Of a DNA stretch of 64,000 nt, positions 1 through 35,243 are shown piece after piece; position 1 is the stretch's first letter, and each line of letters begins with the position of its first letter. The DNA is taken from NCBI GenBank assembly GCA_947000775.1, contig CAMQGK010000565.1, positions 1,624,501 through 1,688,500 on the forward strand, written 5' to 3'. This DNA comes from Pterois miles. Its lineage: Eukaryota > Chordata > Actinopteri > Perciformes > Scorpaenidae. The translations under genes were made by a program, and so were the position numbers. The notes under the pieces are model-generated. The model did no database searches. It saw nothing but the letters and a program-made list of their open reading frames with translations, and was not told the origin of the DNA.

Positions 1-22374
<22,374 letters not shown>

Positions 22375-23640
22375 GGGGCTCAAGGCTCAAACAGGACACG
22401 GTGACGGGCCACGCGACCGCAGGCTCGCAGTAGAAACCAGCTAGATATGCAGACACACACAAACTCCAGCCTTAAGAACAATACATTTTCTCAGAGTTCA
22501 CTTACAATTACTGGTGTCAAAATGAGGCCAGCAAGTGTTGACACGTAATTTGTGACATAGTGGCCTTTCCTATGACACAATCAATGCCTTATGGGATACA
22601 AAATGTGCCTTATGTGCTCACTCGGCCACTAGGAGCATGCTTTACTGTCCAACTGTACACAACACCCTCGTACAAAGGAACTCGGCTCTGTGAATGATTG
22701 GCCAGACACGGCACACATCTGCCAGTGTAGTGTTAGTGTGCCAGACAGAGGTCAAGGGAAATGTTAAGGTGAGGTTAATGGTTAAGTGCTGTCAAGTCTG
22801 CGGACGGGCATGTCTCGTTCCTCGACTGTCCTCAGTGGTGATGTGTCAGAGAGCGGACAGAAACGCCATACAGTCAGTAACTGCCGGTGTTGGAGACGTT
22901 GTTGGGTTTCAGCCTCCGGGGGAAGAGTGAACATCATATTCTCCCCTTTAGCTTTTTAGACTTCTGATGCTATTTATGAGACAATTTGCGGTTCATAACT
23001 GGAGTATTATTTTTGCATTTTGGAAAAGGTATCCTGCTGCCTTACTCATTAACTTTTCTAAACAGTCCATTGCAACTGCTGAAAATGCACTTTTTAAAGA
23101 AAAATAAAGTGCTGAAATATAAGCCTGTAACTGGAAACATTGGCTAGATGGGGTATTATATTTGCATGCTTTGTGTCGCGTTCGCTGCACCATTTCAGTT
23201 GCCTTTTTATAGATTTCTACAGAGTATATAAATAACAGAAATGTGAATTAAAAATAATGATTACCTGTGCAGAACTTACTTGAAATTTCTTTTAAAGTCT
23301 AAATCATATATTGGTACATAATGTAGTACTGACCGAGGATGGTAAGCGTACAGTTCATTGTCAAAATATAAACATTCTCATGTCTATAGAGATGTCAGCT
23401 AATACTGTAATATTAACTGTATTTGCTCTCTCAAGTGTCATGTTTTTAGTGTAAATCATCTTCACTAGTCTCCCTGGGACTGCAATTGATTGTTAAGTCT
23501 GTTTTAAACTTGCACAAACTATTGGCAGATTACAAGCGCATGCACTCAATGGTAACTGTCCTGTTAAAACAAAGTGTATAGAAAAATGTGTTTTATGTGG
23601 TTGGATGTTGTAATAAATTTCTAACAAGACTCACTGGCTT
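22375..23640 (+). other. itpr2: itpr2 3' UTR (predicted)
   Basis: Follows the itpr2 stop with no further open gene. Candidate polyadenylation signals are AATAAA at about 23103 and AATAAA at 23612-23617. The second is followed by a TTG/CTG-rich stretch (about 23675-23720) that could act as a GU-rich downstream element. The end is therefore placed near 23640, by inference. Confidence 0.5.
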
Positions 23641-23874
23641 CGCTTTGAGTCAGCAGCTTTCTACAGTTGTGCCTTAGCCCTTGTTGCTGCTGCTGTTGCT
23701 GTTGTTGTTGTTGTTGTTGGGGATGAATGAGCGCTCACCCTGACCCCCTCTGCACCTACTCAGTTTACCCACACTTATACTTGTCCGCGAGGGGAACACA
23801 GGACCTAGGAAAAGACCTGCTGCTGTCATGCAGACAGGAGGATCGGATTTCAGCTTGTGCAGCAAGGGATTGTC

Positions 23875-23935
23875 AAGATAAGATAAGATAAGATATTCCT
23901 TTATTAGTCCCACAGTGGGGAAATTTACAAGTTAA
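23875..23935 (+). mobile_element. LINE 3' tail with (AGATA)n
   Basis: AAGATAAGATAAGATAAGAT runs into TTCCTTTATTAGTCCCACAG and GTGGGGAAATTTACA. This is a common teleost LINE tail (Rex1-like as I recall). Related tails appear reversed near 45820-45870 and 54685-54745, and a weaker one near 56970-57015. Confidence 0.6.
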
Positions 23936-24390
23936 CAAATTAATTTAGTTAAGTCAAGTTAACAGATTTGCTGTACATGCCGTCACTGTGCTGCTTTTGT
24001 TAATCTCATCTGACATTTAATTGCAGCTAATTAATAGCTGATATGATGCACAGATACTAGACCAGTCTCTGGCATTTAACCTTTGATCAGTCTACTTCAT
24101 GAGCTTTGGAGGGGAGGGAAGGGAAAGGAAGGGAGGGAAACTGACAGATTCTGCTACTATAAGTGGTAGTAGTACAAATGCAAATTTCACTACACTGACC
24201 TATAACATTCACAGTTCAGTTGTATGAAGACTTCTTGTAACAATCTCCACTTTTATATAATAAATTGTGTTAAATAACATTTAAAATCATTTCAAATGAA
24301 CACATTTGAAACTTGACAGTTGATTCGATTAGAACTGTGGGTGTACATGAGACAAAAAAAGGTTGGGAACCAGAGTGAAAAAGAAAGTGC

Positions 24391-24826
24391 CTTAAAGAGG
24401 ACCTGCTATATTATGCTTTTGTGCTTTTTCTCTTTCCTTTAGTGTGTTATAAAGGTTATTATGCATGTAAAAGTTCTGCAAAGCCCAAAGTCTGCGTTAC
24501 TCTCCCCCACAGAAAAGCTGCTCATGGACTGCCTCAAACGCTTTGCATAAAGTCCCGCCTTTTCTTCCGCAATGTGGTGATGTCACAGAGTAACACATTT
24601 ACATAATACCTACCTGGCGGCTAGTTTGACACGCCCTCAAACAAAGTTAGTCAGAGCGGAGCTGGAGCGGAGTCTGAAGAGTTTGGTTCGGTTGACCAAT
24701 CAGAACAGAGTGAGCCAGCTGACCAATCAGAGCAGACTGGGCTTTTCAGGAGAGGGGGTGTGGCTAGGTAGTAGAAACACAATATACAATCATGAACCTG
24801 AATTTGCATATCAGGTCCTCTTTAAG
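24391..24826 (+). mobile_element. Complete MITE with terminal inverted repeats
   Basis: Left end CTTAAAGAGGACCTGCTATA and the reverse complement of the right end, CTTAAAGAGGACCTGATATG, match closely at 24391 and 24826. The 436-bp element has no coding frame. An inverted truncated copy lies at 11683-12018. Internal CCAATCAGA motifs are repeated. Confidence 0.85.
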
Positions 24827-26804
24827 TTACTGTCATTGAGTGCATCGGTCTATTCAAAAGGCTGTTTTTCCTTTGCGATGCAGTGTGTTTACTCATAACG
24901 AAATGAAATTCCCTTTATAGATGTGAAAGATTGGTTGTATTTAGGCTTGTCGTCCACAAAACCGCTCACACTGTTGACAATTTAGCACTCGGTACTTGTG
25001 GAAATGGATAATTCAAAGCTGCGGCTACTTGATTGTCTGGATGTTTGTGCTTGTGCAACATATTTGAGATGATAAATGGATCACAACAAGGCCTCAACCG
25101 GTCTTTTATCCCGTCCTGTCGTTTACCCTCTAGAAAGAAGCCCATCCTTCTTGGCCTCAGTTCGCTGTTTACGCTGGCAGGCCTGCGTTTGCTCCTGCTG
25201 CCTGTGACAGCCATTAAAATTAGCTCACGCAGTGCCATAATGGTGAGCAGCTGTCACTGCGTAGACAAGGAGGGTAAAGTGCAGCATTACTGGAATGTAT
25301 TGGACTCGGAGAGGGAAGGGAGGGGAGACGATAATACCAGGCCCATCATTACTGTCTGGCAAAAGTCTTACTGCCATAGTGTGATACTAAACAAACATGC
25401 ACTGCTTCGGCCTGCATCGCTTCATAAATAGACCAATTTATCAGCTGGGACTTATTTTGATGGTTTGGATCATGGAGAGAAAACATTAAACTTTGTTAAA
25501 CACTTACCAACAAAAGCCTTGTAAATTATTTGCATGGGGGATAAACAAGCTTAGGGTAATACACAGGATGGTTCACTTCATTTCACCCTCTCGGTACACG
25601 CTGAACCTTTTGTAGAGCACGTGAGCAGTGTATTATTGACTTTATGAACACAACCTTTGACACATTTGGATCACCGTCATTTTTTAATCTCTTTGCAAAC
25701 CACCAGTCACGTGCATTACTGTGTGTATTCAGTAGTGAGAGTGAGAAAACACCCAGAGAAGGTCAATAAATACAGCGCAATGTCCCAAACACCTTTGCGG
25801 CTGCAGGCACTGTGTGAGTGAGTCAGGTGATATGTATTTGATGCACTGAGAGGACCAAAAGGATATCTCGCTGGATAGCTCATGTAGATTTAAACACTGA
25901 ATTTAAACTATAGATTTAACTTAATAGAAACAACATATACTGATATGCATATGAGATTAATATTACTTTAGCTGCTTATTCAAAGAATGGATGAGAGTTC
26001 AGTCTTGTTTTGAGATTGCTGCGAAAGTTGTGATTTGTGTCAATTCACATATTGATCTTCTGTCCTCTAAATCTCAAGACTCTCAGCAGCGTCAGTGGCC
26101 ACCACAAGCAGATATCATCCTGTGTTTTTTTTTTTTTTGCCTTGAAAGATCAATTGGCCACACAGAAAGTTGTTAATGCGGGAAGAGGAGGGTGGAAGGT
26201 CCCTCCTCTCTGTCATTTTGTATAAATAAACATTCCCTGGTCATGACTGGCATGTGACTTCCTGTGTCTGGCTGCGAGATTGAGCTTTTTGTAGTCACAT
26301 GATGCATCACAACACTGGACATGCACACGGAAAAATGCCACAAAACAGGCCATCACATGTACATGCAGTATGTACAGTGTGAGCTTCTTCAGTGTGTGAC
26401 ACGCATCATGAAACAATGAATAAATCATTCCCACAATAACACACCACTTCTTGTTATTCTCCGCTGACTGTTATCCGACTGAGCTCCGTCCTCACTGGAA
26501 AACAACTTGTGATAATGGTTAACGGTTAATGTCTCCATGGTTAACTTGAACTGAATATGAATTAAAACAGTAAATCACAACCAGGCTCAGACAGAGACCA
26601 CTTGTCTCTTAGTGATGCCAGAGATTTGTCATAGCTTTGGATTAGTTTCATAGTTCTTATTATGGATGACAAATTCTGTTATAATATGTATTTTCCCATT
26701 AAGTTTAATGATATGCAGGCCTTATGTTAAATAAGATGACTAGGACTTGGAGGATGCATAGTTAGAGATGCTCACTGATTCTCTTCCTGCTCAGTTTTCT
26801 GTCT

Positions 26805-27146
26805 CCATCCATCCACACATCTGCAAATGCTTATCCCGTTAGGGGGTCACAGGGGGGCTGGAGCCGATCCCAGCTGGCATTGAGTGAGGCCGGTACACCC
26901 TGGACAGGTCGCCAGTCCATCGCAGGACAACATAGAGACAGACAACCATTCACGCTCACATTCACATGTACGGGCAATTTAGAGTCAACATTTAACCTGT
27001 ATGTCTTTGGACTGTGGGAGGAAGCCAGAGAACCCGGGGAAAACCCACGCTAACAGGGGGAGAACATGTGAACTCCACAAAGAGGGGCCCCAAGCCGGAT
27101 CCCACCCTCTTGCTGTGAGGCGACAGTGCTAACCACTACACCACCG
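26805..27146. repeat. Teleost dispersed repeat, LINE-tail type (copy 2)
   Basis: Same blocks as 12105-12427: CCAGTCCATCGCAGGACA, TCTTTGGACTGTGGGAGGAA, GAAAACCCACGCTAACA and GTGCTAACCACTACACCACC. Confidence 0.75.
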
Positions 27147-27164
27147 TTTTCAGTCTTTACTATT

Positions 27165-27510
27165 CAGTTTAATTTCAATTTATTTTTATATAGCGTCAAA
27201 TCATAACAGAAGTTACCTTGAGATGCTTTTTATGTAAACAAGGTCTAGACGATTCTTTATAGTTCAAAAACCCAACGAGAGACTCCCCATAAACACTGCA
27301 TTATTATTGTTTTACATTATATAGTACATGTACTGCATATATACATATACATACATACCACAAAAAAAAAACACACACATCAATACATTATTATATTAAT
27401 TCTATGTTTTTTAATGCGCTGTAGCAAGGAAAAGCTCCCCTTTAAGAAGAGACCTCGGGCAGAACCCAGCTGTGGGGGGGCGGCCATCTGCCTAGACAGG
27501 TTGGGTTTTG
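27165..27510. repeat. Dispersed repeat with TATATAGCGTCAAATCATAA start
   Basis: Begins TTTCAATTTATTTTTATATA and ends with GAGACCTCGGGCAGAACCCA, GGCGGCCATCTGCCT and AGACAGGTTGGGTTT. I recognise this pair of ends from a widespread fish repeat. The central part (about 27300-27410) is simple AT/CA sequence. Confidence 0.6.
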
Positions 27511-27733
27511 AATACTCAGAATAACGCAATTAACCACAAAAAGCGAATGCATTCATTTAAATATGAGTGACGTTTTGGTCTGAATTGGCTCTTATTGTGT
27601 ATGAATGCTTACTGTATGTGTGGTGGCACAACAAGAAAAAGGAAACTGTGTATAACTGAAACAAAGATTTGTATTTGTTACCACTAACAGACGGTCTTGA
27701 AAGAGGAAATGCACTTACAGGCATCTCCCCCAA

Positions 27734-27758
27734 CCCCCCCCCCCCCCCCCCCCCCCCC
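27734..27758. repeat. Poly-C run of 25
   Basis: Twenty-five consecutive C bases (poly-G on the minus strand). It is likely length-variable and error-prone in assembly. Confidence 0.95.
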
Positions 27759-28994
27759 ATCCAAATGAAATGTTCCTTTTTCAAACAACACAGTACTTTT
27801 ACATCATCCACAGTCAGTCAGACTGTTTTAATCATTTACAAAAAAGATGTAATATTGCACACTAATTATTCTCCACTCTGGTCACATGGTTCATCTAATT
27901 TGCTGCGGGAACAGCCTCACGTTTACTATTCCCTGCTCAGCATGTACTGACTGTAGGTATAGAAGCCCGTAGGTATCGACTGCTGTTGTGAGAGGACGAC
28001 TAAAATAAAGCTGAACCTCTGCATATGGCAAAGCATTTTAAATATACAAACCTAAAACAGTGGGGTTGTTTGACCTCTTTTGCTCCCTCCCACCTAAATG
28101 ACAACAACTGAAATGTCGTAAACACAGCGAGCTGATTCAGTTCCCTCCATCCAGCTGCCTGTCTGAGTCCCCCTTCCCTCGCCCCGGCCCCTCACCCCCT
28201 CCTTCTGCGGCTGCAGTAGTTTGACTCCTACAGGCTGTTTGAGTCATGCTGGCTACTGGCCTGGCATCCACCTTCGCAAGCCACAGCCCAGTTCAGTCTG
28301 GATCCAGTCTCATGAAGTGCCCAGTGTGTGTTACTGCTGTCAGGAGCCGTTTTTAGTGCATATTATTGGACTGTTTGGTGTGTTATAGGGGTTACTTCTA
28401 TCAGCTGAATAGCACTTTTCATCATCACTTTTCAAGGATTTTTTGCAATATTTACAGAGCTGCAAACTTTATATAGTAGCAAAAGAAACAACACAGAGAT
28501 TAATGTAGTTGCTTTTTGTGTGTGCCACTCAAAATATGCTACAGCAAGTTAAAAACTTCAATGTGAGGAGTAAATTCAATAAATGTTTGTGTATTTTAAA
28601 ACTGTGATGAAAAAGGATGTCTTAGTAATGCATTTAGACATTTGAACCTTGTACTGTGTGACAAAATTTGAGGCAGTTGTTGTGTGTGAGCTGTATGTCA
28701 TGAGGGTTAGAAACACTGAAAAATCAATTATCGTAGCAACAAAATGATTATTTTCAAAAATCGACCAGTTGCTCATCTTCAGCTGTTATTTTTCTAACAG
28801 TTAGTTAACTATAAACTTACATGTACAAAATTTGTGCAAAAAGCTGTTATAGAACAACTACTACAAAATGTTAATATAAACTGGCATCAAGGAAAACACA
28901 CTTTGGCACACACCACAAAGGCAAATGTCCCCGTCTCTCACACTGTAGGCGTTACCCTCCAACCGAGTCATCCCATCAACTCGCCATCGTGGCG

Positions 28995-31900
28995 TTAAAC
29001 CTTCTGCCACTGCTGGGAGGAGGGAGAGCCGATCTGAAGGCCGGCGAAAAACACCTGGTAACGGTGCTTCCACATGATAAAGGCGCCGACGGCACACACG
29101 AGCGCCTGGGCCAGGTTCAGTATGATCTGGATCAGGAAGTACATCGTGAGCGTCCCGGTGATCGCCTGGCAGTCGTTGACTCCCTCGTAGGTGAAGGTGC
29201 GCGCTATTGGGTCATTCTGATCCAGTGTGCACACGCAGTCCTCTCCCACCTGCTGGCACCAGAAGCCGCTGGTCTGTGTGTAATGGTGTCCAGCGAACGA
29301 CATGGCCAGCAGTGAAATGACCAGACCGATTGTACACAGGACAAAGTACAGGAGCTGTAGAGGGCAGAGGACAGGTCAGAGGTCATGACTTCTTCCTTGA
29401 AAGCTTTGATTAGACAAGGTGTTTTTTATACTACAAGTCTGGCTCCTGTTTAGCCTATTGTCTCATGATTAACCTAGAGTGCCAAACTGTAGCTTAGAGA
29501 CAGACGTGCTGGCTCAGTGCCTCTGGCAAGTTGAATTCAAAGAGATTACCCACAATGCTACGACGCAAGGCCTGACCCTCAGAGTAGGAGCCCAGCTCTG
29601 AGCACAGAGGAGACACAGCACATGCAAGACTGCCCTGCAGCTACAGCCGCTTCCCACCTTCAGTGCACGTCCTGTGTGAGTATGTCGAACAACAGAGAGG
29701 GTCTAAAAATACAGTTGTAATATGTGACAGAGGATTTGTGTTGCACAATCTCAATAACACTAAACCTTCATCTTAATCCTTCGCTTATATAACAGGAGCT
29801 CTCATTCGTTGGTGTGTTTTGCTTTCAGTTACATGCTGCTTATGGCATTATGCAAGTGATGAGTGCTGCTTGATTTGAAACAGCGTTAATGTTCATTTAG
29901 GAACAGCTGTGAAATCTGGAGTATGGTTGGTTACAGGGAAATGCATCTACAGCGAGCACATCGACAAGTACTACGTTTATGTACTTCACTAATTGGAGAT
30001 GATCTGAAACAGAGAGGAGTCAACACTCTTATAGTTGTTGTTTACATTGACAATCTCAAGGTTTGGGAAACTGAGCATCTTGAACCAAAAAAAATAATAA
30101 TTTGAAAGGGTTTTCAGAGAGCAGTCATCTGACAACATACAGTAGTAACACAATAGAAATGTCTCCAGTTACAGCACATTTTCTACTCACTCGACTTATT
30201 GCTCGCCTTGCACCAAGAGTAACTGAAACAAATAAACAAACTGACTGTAAAGCTATAAACTAAAAATGAATATGGTAAGATTATTGGATTAGATCACTGA
30301 GCTATTTGAAGTAATGTTATTAATATATGGAAGCATATTTGCTTTTTCAGGGTCAGAGCACTGCAGACTACTTGCTGTTTGGGCATACACGTTATTAACT
30401 GTTTCAAGAGGAGTGCTTTATTTTTGGTACAGCAGTACTTATGGATGAGAAAGTGGGGGGAAAGGGATTAAGATTGCAAACAACGCTGAGGAGCTGACAT
30501 GTTAACCTACAGATCTCAAGACTCTTGTAAATGTATTTACGGCAGTGCATCAGAACAACCCTCATATTTATTTATGAGAAAGAATTGTACATCATTTTAA
30601 TAACAACTTCTTATTAGACAGTGTAATATTTACAAAGTCTGCTTTGTAAACTTTGCATATTAAGATGTAAATTCAGAAAAACCCTGTTATTCTGGTGAGT
30701 CAGACAGTTTGATGGTATTTAAAACTACATACATGCTTGGAATTGGCTTTGCAAATTAGCTGCACTTCCTAAGGCAAAATATTATTGAAGTGTTCTGAAA
30801 GCTTCTCTTCACAGCGTATGTCGGCTACATATTTGAACCTGGTATGCATACACGAGCCACAGAAAAAAAGAGGATGCCGCTTTCAAGGGCCGGCTTCTCT
30901 GTAGCAAACAATGGTGGACTGATTTTAATTGCCTTGAAATTCCAACTGCATATACTTTATGGCTAATTAAGCTGTACAATCACGTCGGATTAATGAATGA
31001 ACTCATTCGCTCATAGGAATCCCCACAGAGATCTTTTAAACAAGAATGCAGTTAGAAATGGCTTTCTGTCTACGGCTGCAGTTCCTTAAGAACAGTCATC
31101 TAACAATTACAGCAGCTCAGTGTGTTAAACAGTGAAACTGACTCATCTGATCACACCTTTGTTCAGTTTCAAAGTGGTGGTAGGCAGAATGTTTTTGGCA
31201 TCGTTTGGCAAAAAAATCCATAATAGTCTTTCAACATATTGTAATTGAAGTGTTCTGAGAGAAAACTAGACTTCTGCCCCTCCTCATGGCTCTGTTTAAA
31301 AAAAAAAATCTAGCCTGTGATGGGACCAATGACTTTGACCAATCACAGGTCATTTCAGAGAGACAGCTGGCCGTTCCTTCAACGAGGGCAGCTGTCAGTC
31401 TCTCGAAAACTCGATCAAATGGTCAAAGTAGGCAGCGCTGATCAAATATGAATCAATGTTCTGTTACTGTAATGACTATTTCTTGCCTCAAATGTTTTAA
31501 GAAACATCTTGTAGTTACTGTTTAGCTGTAAAATGAAAAGGTTTGCTCTGGCTGGTGGGCGATGCTTGGTATCTCCTCAAGAGATGTCAACCGGGTCACA
31601 GAAAAGGGACAGAAAGCACTTCCACACGACTCTGTTTTCAGGCTTTAAAAAATCTAGCCCGTGATGGGAGACTTTGGCCAATCACAGGTCATTTCAGAGA
31701 GAGAGAGAGAGAGAGCTTTCCTATTGAGTGTTCCTATTGGCTGTGCTCCGGCTGGTAGCCGGTACTTGGTAGTTCCTGTACTACTCTCAACATGGCTACC
31801 GGGTGACAAATTTTCTCATTGTACAGCTCAACAGTTTGCGAGTGATTGACAAGCTGCTCAGAGACGGCAGGCTAGAGCTCGGCTCTGATTGGTTGTCTGT

Positions 31901-34900
31901 GAAATCCTGCAGATGCCATTAGGAACATCGGAGGACACAGAGGAACATGATTTTTTTTTTTCCAAAATTACCTGTTTCATGCACTACTGTCAGTATATAG
32001 TGACCATTGTATAAAAACAACTTTAAAATCATATTTGCTCCAATCCTGCCGACTGCTGAGGACCCTGATCTGACTCCATACATGACGACACAGATTGTCA
32101 TTCCTAAACTGATTTGTTCACCTTCACTTCTGCAAACAACGTGCCAAACAGGGCAAATACTGCAGACTCTCACCTTGCCAATGAATTGCAAAGACGTCCT
32201 CTCATCAGGGAGGTAGGTGATACAGTACAGGATGAAGCCCACGATGGAAACTAAACACAGCTGCAACAACACATTGGAAAATATTAGACATATTTTGATT
32301 AGATTCTTTCGTATCAGGACAAGAAAAATATGAACATATTACTCAATTTGTAGCCTTTTAACATCATAAAGGAACATAATTAACTTTGCATTTGTACCTT
32401 GCTGCTGTTATACTGTATGTACAGTATGTGACTTAGAGTATGTGTGGTAGATACAGTATAGAAACAAGAATCTTGTTCTCAAAAGTATTTTGAGAACAAG
32501 ATTCAGGGGTGTCTCTTAATATTGCATGATTCAGCACTGAGCTGTCATCTGATTACATTACTATCTCTCCCTCTCTTTCTCCCTCTCTCACACAGACACA
32601 CTCACTCTATCTCTTCAGTGCAATTGGAGTCTTGTGACCGGCGTGCAGCATCTTATTTAAATGTTTTTCTCAGGTTCTTAAGCACTCAGGATTTGCTGGA
32701 AAGTTCTTGATGACCTCAGTGTTTTTCACTTGGCTGAATCTCGTGAGGATCTACCTCGGGATGTTGGTGTCCATGTTTTCGAGAGCAGATGGCAGTCTGT
32801 GATAAGCTAGGATAGGATCCAATCAGGAAAAACACGTTTTTTCACCAAAATGTGACCTTAAATCCTGTTCCAAATTATGATGATAAGTAAAATGTACCTT
32901 TTTGATGTTTTCTATCACAAATTTCACACGCACAGTTAATTGCTGTTCACTTAGAAATAATGTGAAAACTGCAAACAACTTTTTAACAGTATCATTAACT
33001 TGCACTTGAATGGACACTTCAGTTGCTTTTAGCATGTTACATGCGATCTGTCAACACACATTTCTGTAGCACTTCAAATTACATTTCAATTCCTTTCATT
33101 GTTTATAGGTCATCTGGCATCAACCGGTCGTCTCTTAATCTTCAAATGAAACTTCAACTTCCCTCATTTCTTACTTTTGAACTGACGCTTCAACTGCTTT
33201 CAGTGCTTGCATGTCCACTGACGTTTCAGTTGCTTTCATAGCAAACACAGCTGATGACGCAACTTCCAACAAGACTTAAACTGAGATTTCACTTGTCAGT
33301 GCTTACGGTTCAACTGCTTTCAGCTCCAACACTGACGCATCACCATCACATCAACAACACATTAGTTACTTTCATGGCGAGGACATTGGCTGACATTAAA
33401 GTTATTTCTTACAGTTCAGCTGCTTTTGCTTGTTCTGGCCAGAGAAAAATAAACTTTCAGTTCATTTTGCAGCCACTAGGTGGAGCTGATTCTGTTTTGT
33501 GTGATTCAGGCCTTATTGCCCTTTGAACCCTGTGGAGGCCATTTTGTTTCCTTGCACTCCTGGATAGAAAGCACATTGCGTAGCCAAAACTTCTACATCC
33601 ATCTACTTTTGGAATCAAACATGGGCTGTAAGTACAGTTTTTATAAGATACCTATATTTGCATCCATGTTTGTATTCTGTTTGGGTGGCTACGTTAGGCC
33701 ATGTTTTTTTTGTGTTATATGCACTATTCATTGTTCACCGTATAACCTGCCCTGTTAAAGGCTTTCAGCTGGTAGCCACATATATCAGATAGGCTTTGTA
33801 ATACATGATGGAAATGGATGTTAATGAGGCTTATCTTACTCATTGTTTCCTTTATTTTCTACCTCCATGTCAGTTTTGCTCCATTCTCATACTGTCATAC
33901 TAAATGGTGGTGCGCAATGAATCCGTCATTCTTTGACTACAGTGTGTTGAAGGAGTCATCTGTCTGTTGACTCTTTGCGAGGGCAGAGCATTACTCCGCA
34001 ACTGTTAGCGCAACTACCTTCAGTGCTTACATACAAGCTGACAACTCAACCTCCTAAAGGGCTTAAACTGAATTTTCACATGCTTTCAGCGGTTAAAGTT
34101 GAACTCTTAACACTTAAACTGACACCTCAGCCCCTGTCAGCGCTTATACTTTACTAATCCTCAACTTTAACACTTCAACTCCTTTAACATTACAATCTCA
34201 AAGATTTTGTTCTCTTTGGTGGCACCTATGATGATAAGCTGTAATAACAGGTGTGTTTGGTGTGTACGTGTTTGGGATCTCACAGCATTGCCGTGTGTGT
34301 GTTTTCTTCCACGGGAATATTACCACAGACTCTCAGTTCATCATCATCATCATCATTAGTGGGCTATAAATGTGTGTTAGCTCATTTAGCGATAGTGGCT
34401 TAACATTTATATCACTAAAAATCTTTGATTATTACTGGTAGTGCATCAACTTAAACTTCCATACAATACGATTTCACATGCAGAGTTCACATCTTAAGAC
34501 CAAATATTCTTTAGAAAACTAAAACTTTTCTGTCAGCTCAGTTTTGGATGAAGTAAATGAATCGGGTAGTGTGTGTGTGTGTGTGTGAATACACATCACA
34601 TTTGCAGATTATAACAAGGAATTTAGATGCGACTTGGGTGCTCAAAGGTCAAGTCTGAACATGACATGCTGTGATTGGCTGGCTCGTCTCATCAGCCCAG
34701 ATGTTGATCAGTTGTTGGGCATACAACAACAGCAACAGACGGTGCAGGCAGGCTTGTGTGACTGAGACGGAGTGTAGGTTCAGGTGTATGCATTCAGATG
34801 AAAATGACAGATGGCAATTTTTCGAATATGACAGTATACCAGTGATTTCCCATGCCTACAGTGACCGTCTGGCTGAGGCAGGCGGCTAAGGGCCGATGTT

Positions 34901-35243
34901 GACATGCAGTGTGGTGAAGATGGACAACACATTGAGGGAGAGGGTCATGCAGAAGTATCAGTAAAGGGAGACTCAGGGTCCATGCAAATGTAGTGGTAAG
35001 GATGGAGCTTACAATGATTCCAGCCCAGTGTGGCGTCTCCCTGGCCAGGAGCGAGGGGCTGATGGCCAACATAAGGAAGGCCACGACTGTGACGGCCACC
35101 CCCAACAGCAGCTGGAGCAGGGCGACGAGCAGGGGGAAGCGGCAGACTCTGCATTTACGTCCGTCCTCTGACGCTGGGCTTTCATCTCTCCTCTTCTTCT
35201 TCTTCTCGCCTTCCTTCTTGTCAGAGGAACCTTTCTGCCCCAT
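28995..35243 (-). CDS. sspn: Sarcospan (three coding exons)
   Basis: Small four-pass membrane protein of the sarcoglycan-sarcospan subcomplex of the dystrophin-glycoprotein complex at the muscle plasma membrane. Minus-strand exons are 35013-35243 (ATG at 35243), 32174-32260 and 28995-29354 (TAA at 28995-28997), all phase 0 with GT-AG junctions. They give 225 residues against 243 in human. The lysine-rich cytoplasmic N-terminus ends in CRVCRFPLL. TM1 is about residues 36-60, TM2 about 78-95 and TM3 about 107-128. A cysteine-rich extracellular loop has CQQVGEDCVC and DCQAITG, and after TM4 comes the conserved WKHRYQVF. SLLARETPHWAGII before the first junction is close to the vertebrate sarcospan signature. 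The start is the first ATG, followed by the expected basic leader. It is divergent from bhlhe41. Confidence 0.93.
29355..32173 (-). other. sspn: sspn intron 2 with transposon-like repeat
   Basis: The downstream part (29355-31150) has no feature I recognise. The part next to exon 2 (31165-32056) is a compound copy of the 0.55-kb dispersed element, leaving about 118 bp of apparently unique sequence before exon 2. Confidence 0.7.
31165..32056. mobile_element. Non-autonomous transposon-like repeat, copy B (compound)
   Basis: GGTAGGCAGAATGTTTTTGGC and AAACTAGACTTCTGCCCCTCC start one unit. CTGTTTTCAGGCTTTAAAAA and GGGAGACTTTGGCCAATCAC near 31630-31690 start another. The array ends with GCACTACTGTCAGTATATAG near 32000. 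The halves appear rearranged relative to copies A and C. A GA run lies at 31699-31714. Confidence 0.6.
32468..32504. repeat. Perfect hairpin, 17-bp stem, 3-nt loop
   Basis: GAATCTTGTTCTCAAAA at 32468-32484 is followed by GTA and then its exact reverse complement at 32488-32504. It lies in sspn intron 1, about 210 bp from exon 2. Confidence 0.9.
33010..34200. repeat. Degenerate minisatellite-like array, interrupted
   Basis: Variants of CTGACGCTTCAACTGCTTTC followed by AGTGCTTA recur at about 33160-33345 and again at 34000-34200, with unit spacing around 30-40 bases. The 33440-33960 stretch between them lacks the motif. Divergence between units is high, so the unit length is approximate. Confidence 0.45.

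Larger units (their letters stand above)
23680..28990. other. itpr2-sspn spacer with dispersed repeats
   Basis: Convergent spacer between the itpr2 3' end and the sspn stop. It holds a LINE tail with GATAA repeats (23875-23935), a complete MITE (24391-24826), a LINE-type repeat (26805-27146), a second dispersed repeat (27165-27510) and a 25-base C run. Between these I see only non-coding, mostly unique sequence. The sspn 3' UTR should occupy its right edge, but no clear minus-strand AATAAA stands out. Confidence 0.6.
32261..35012 (-). other. sspn: sspn intron 1 with hairpin and decayed tandem array
   Basis: Contains the 17-bp/3-nt perfect hairpin at 32468-32504 and a degenerate CTTTCAG-rich tandem region around 33010-33345 and 34000-34200. 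A CTCF-like CCACTAGGTGGAGC is at 33473-33486 (13 of 14 matches to the core), and a short GT run is at 34569-34587. No coding exon was recognised. Confidence 0.65.

Noticed and set aside
28989..29315. 108-codon plus-strand frame opposite sspn exon 3
   Set aside because: Shadow of the conserved sspn coding exon.
34794..35012. Extension of sspn exon 1 beyond the GTAAGC donor
   Set aside because: The open frame runs on by chance. The donor, the phase and the family sequence all place the exon end at 35013.
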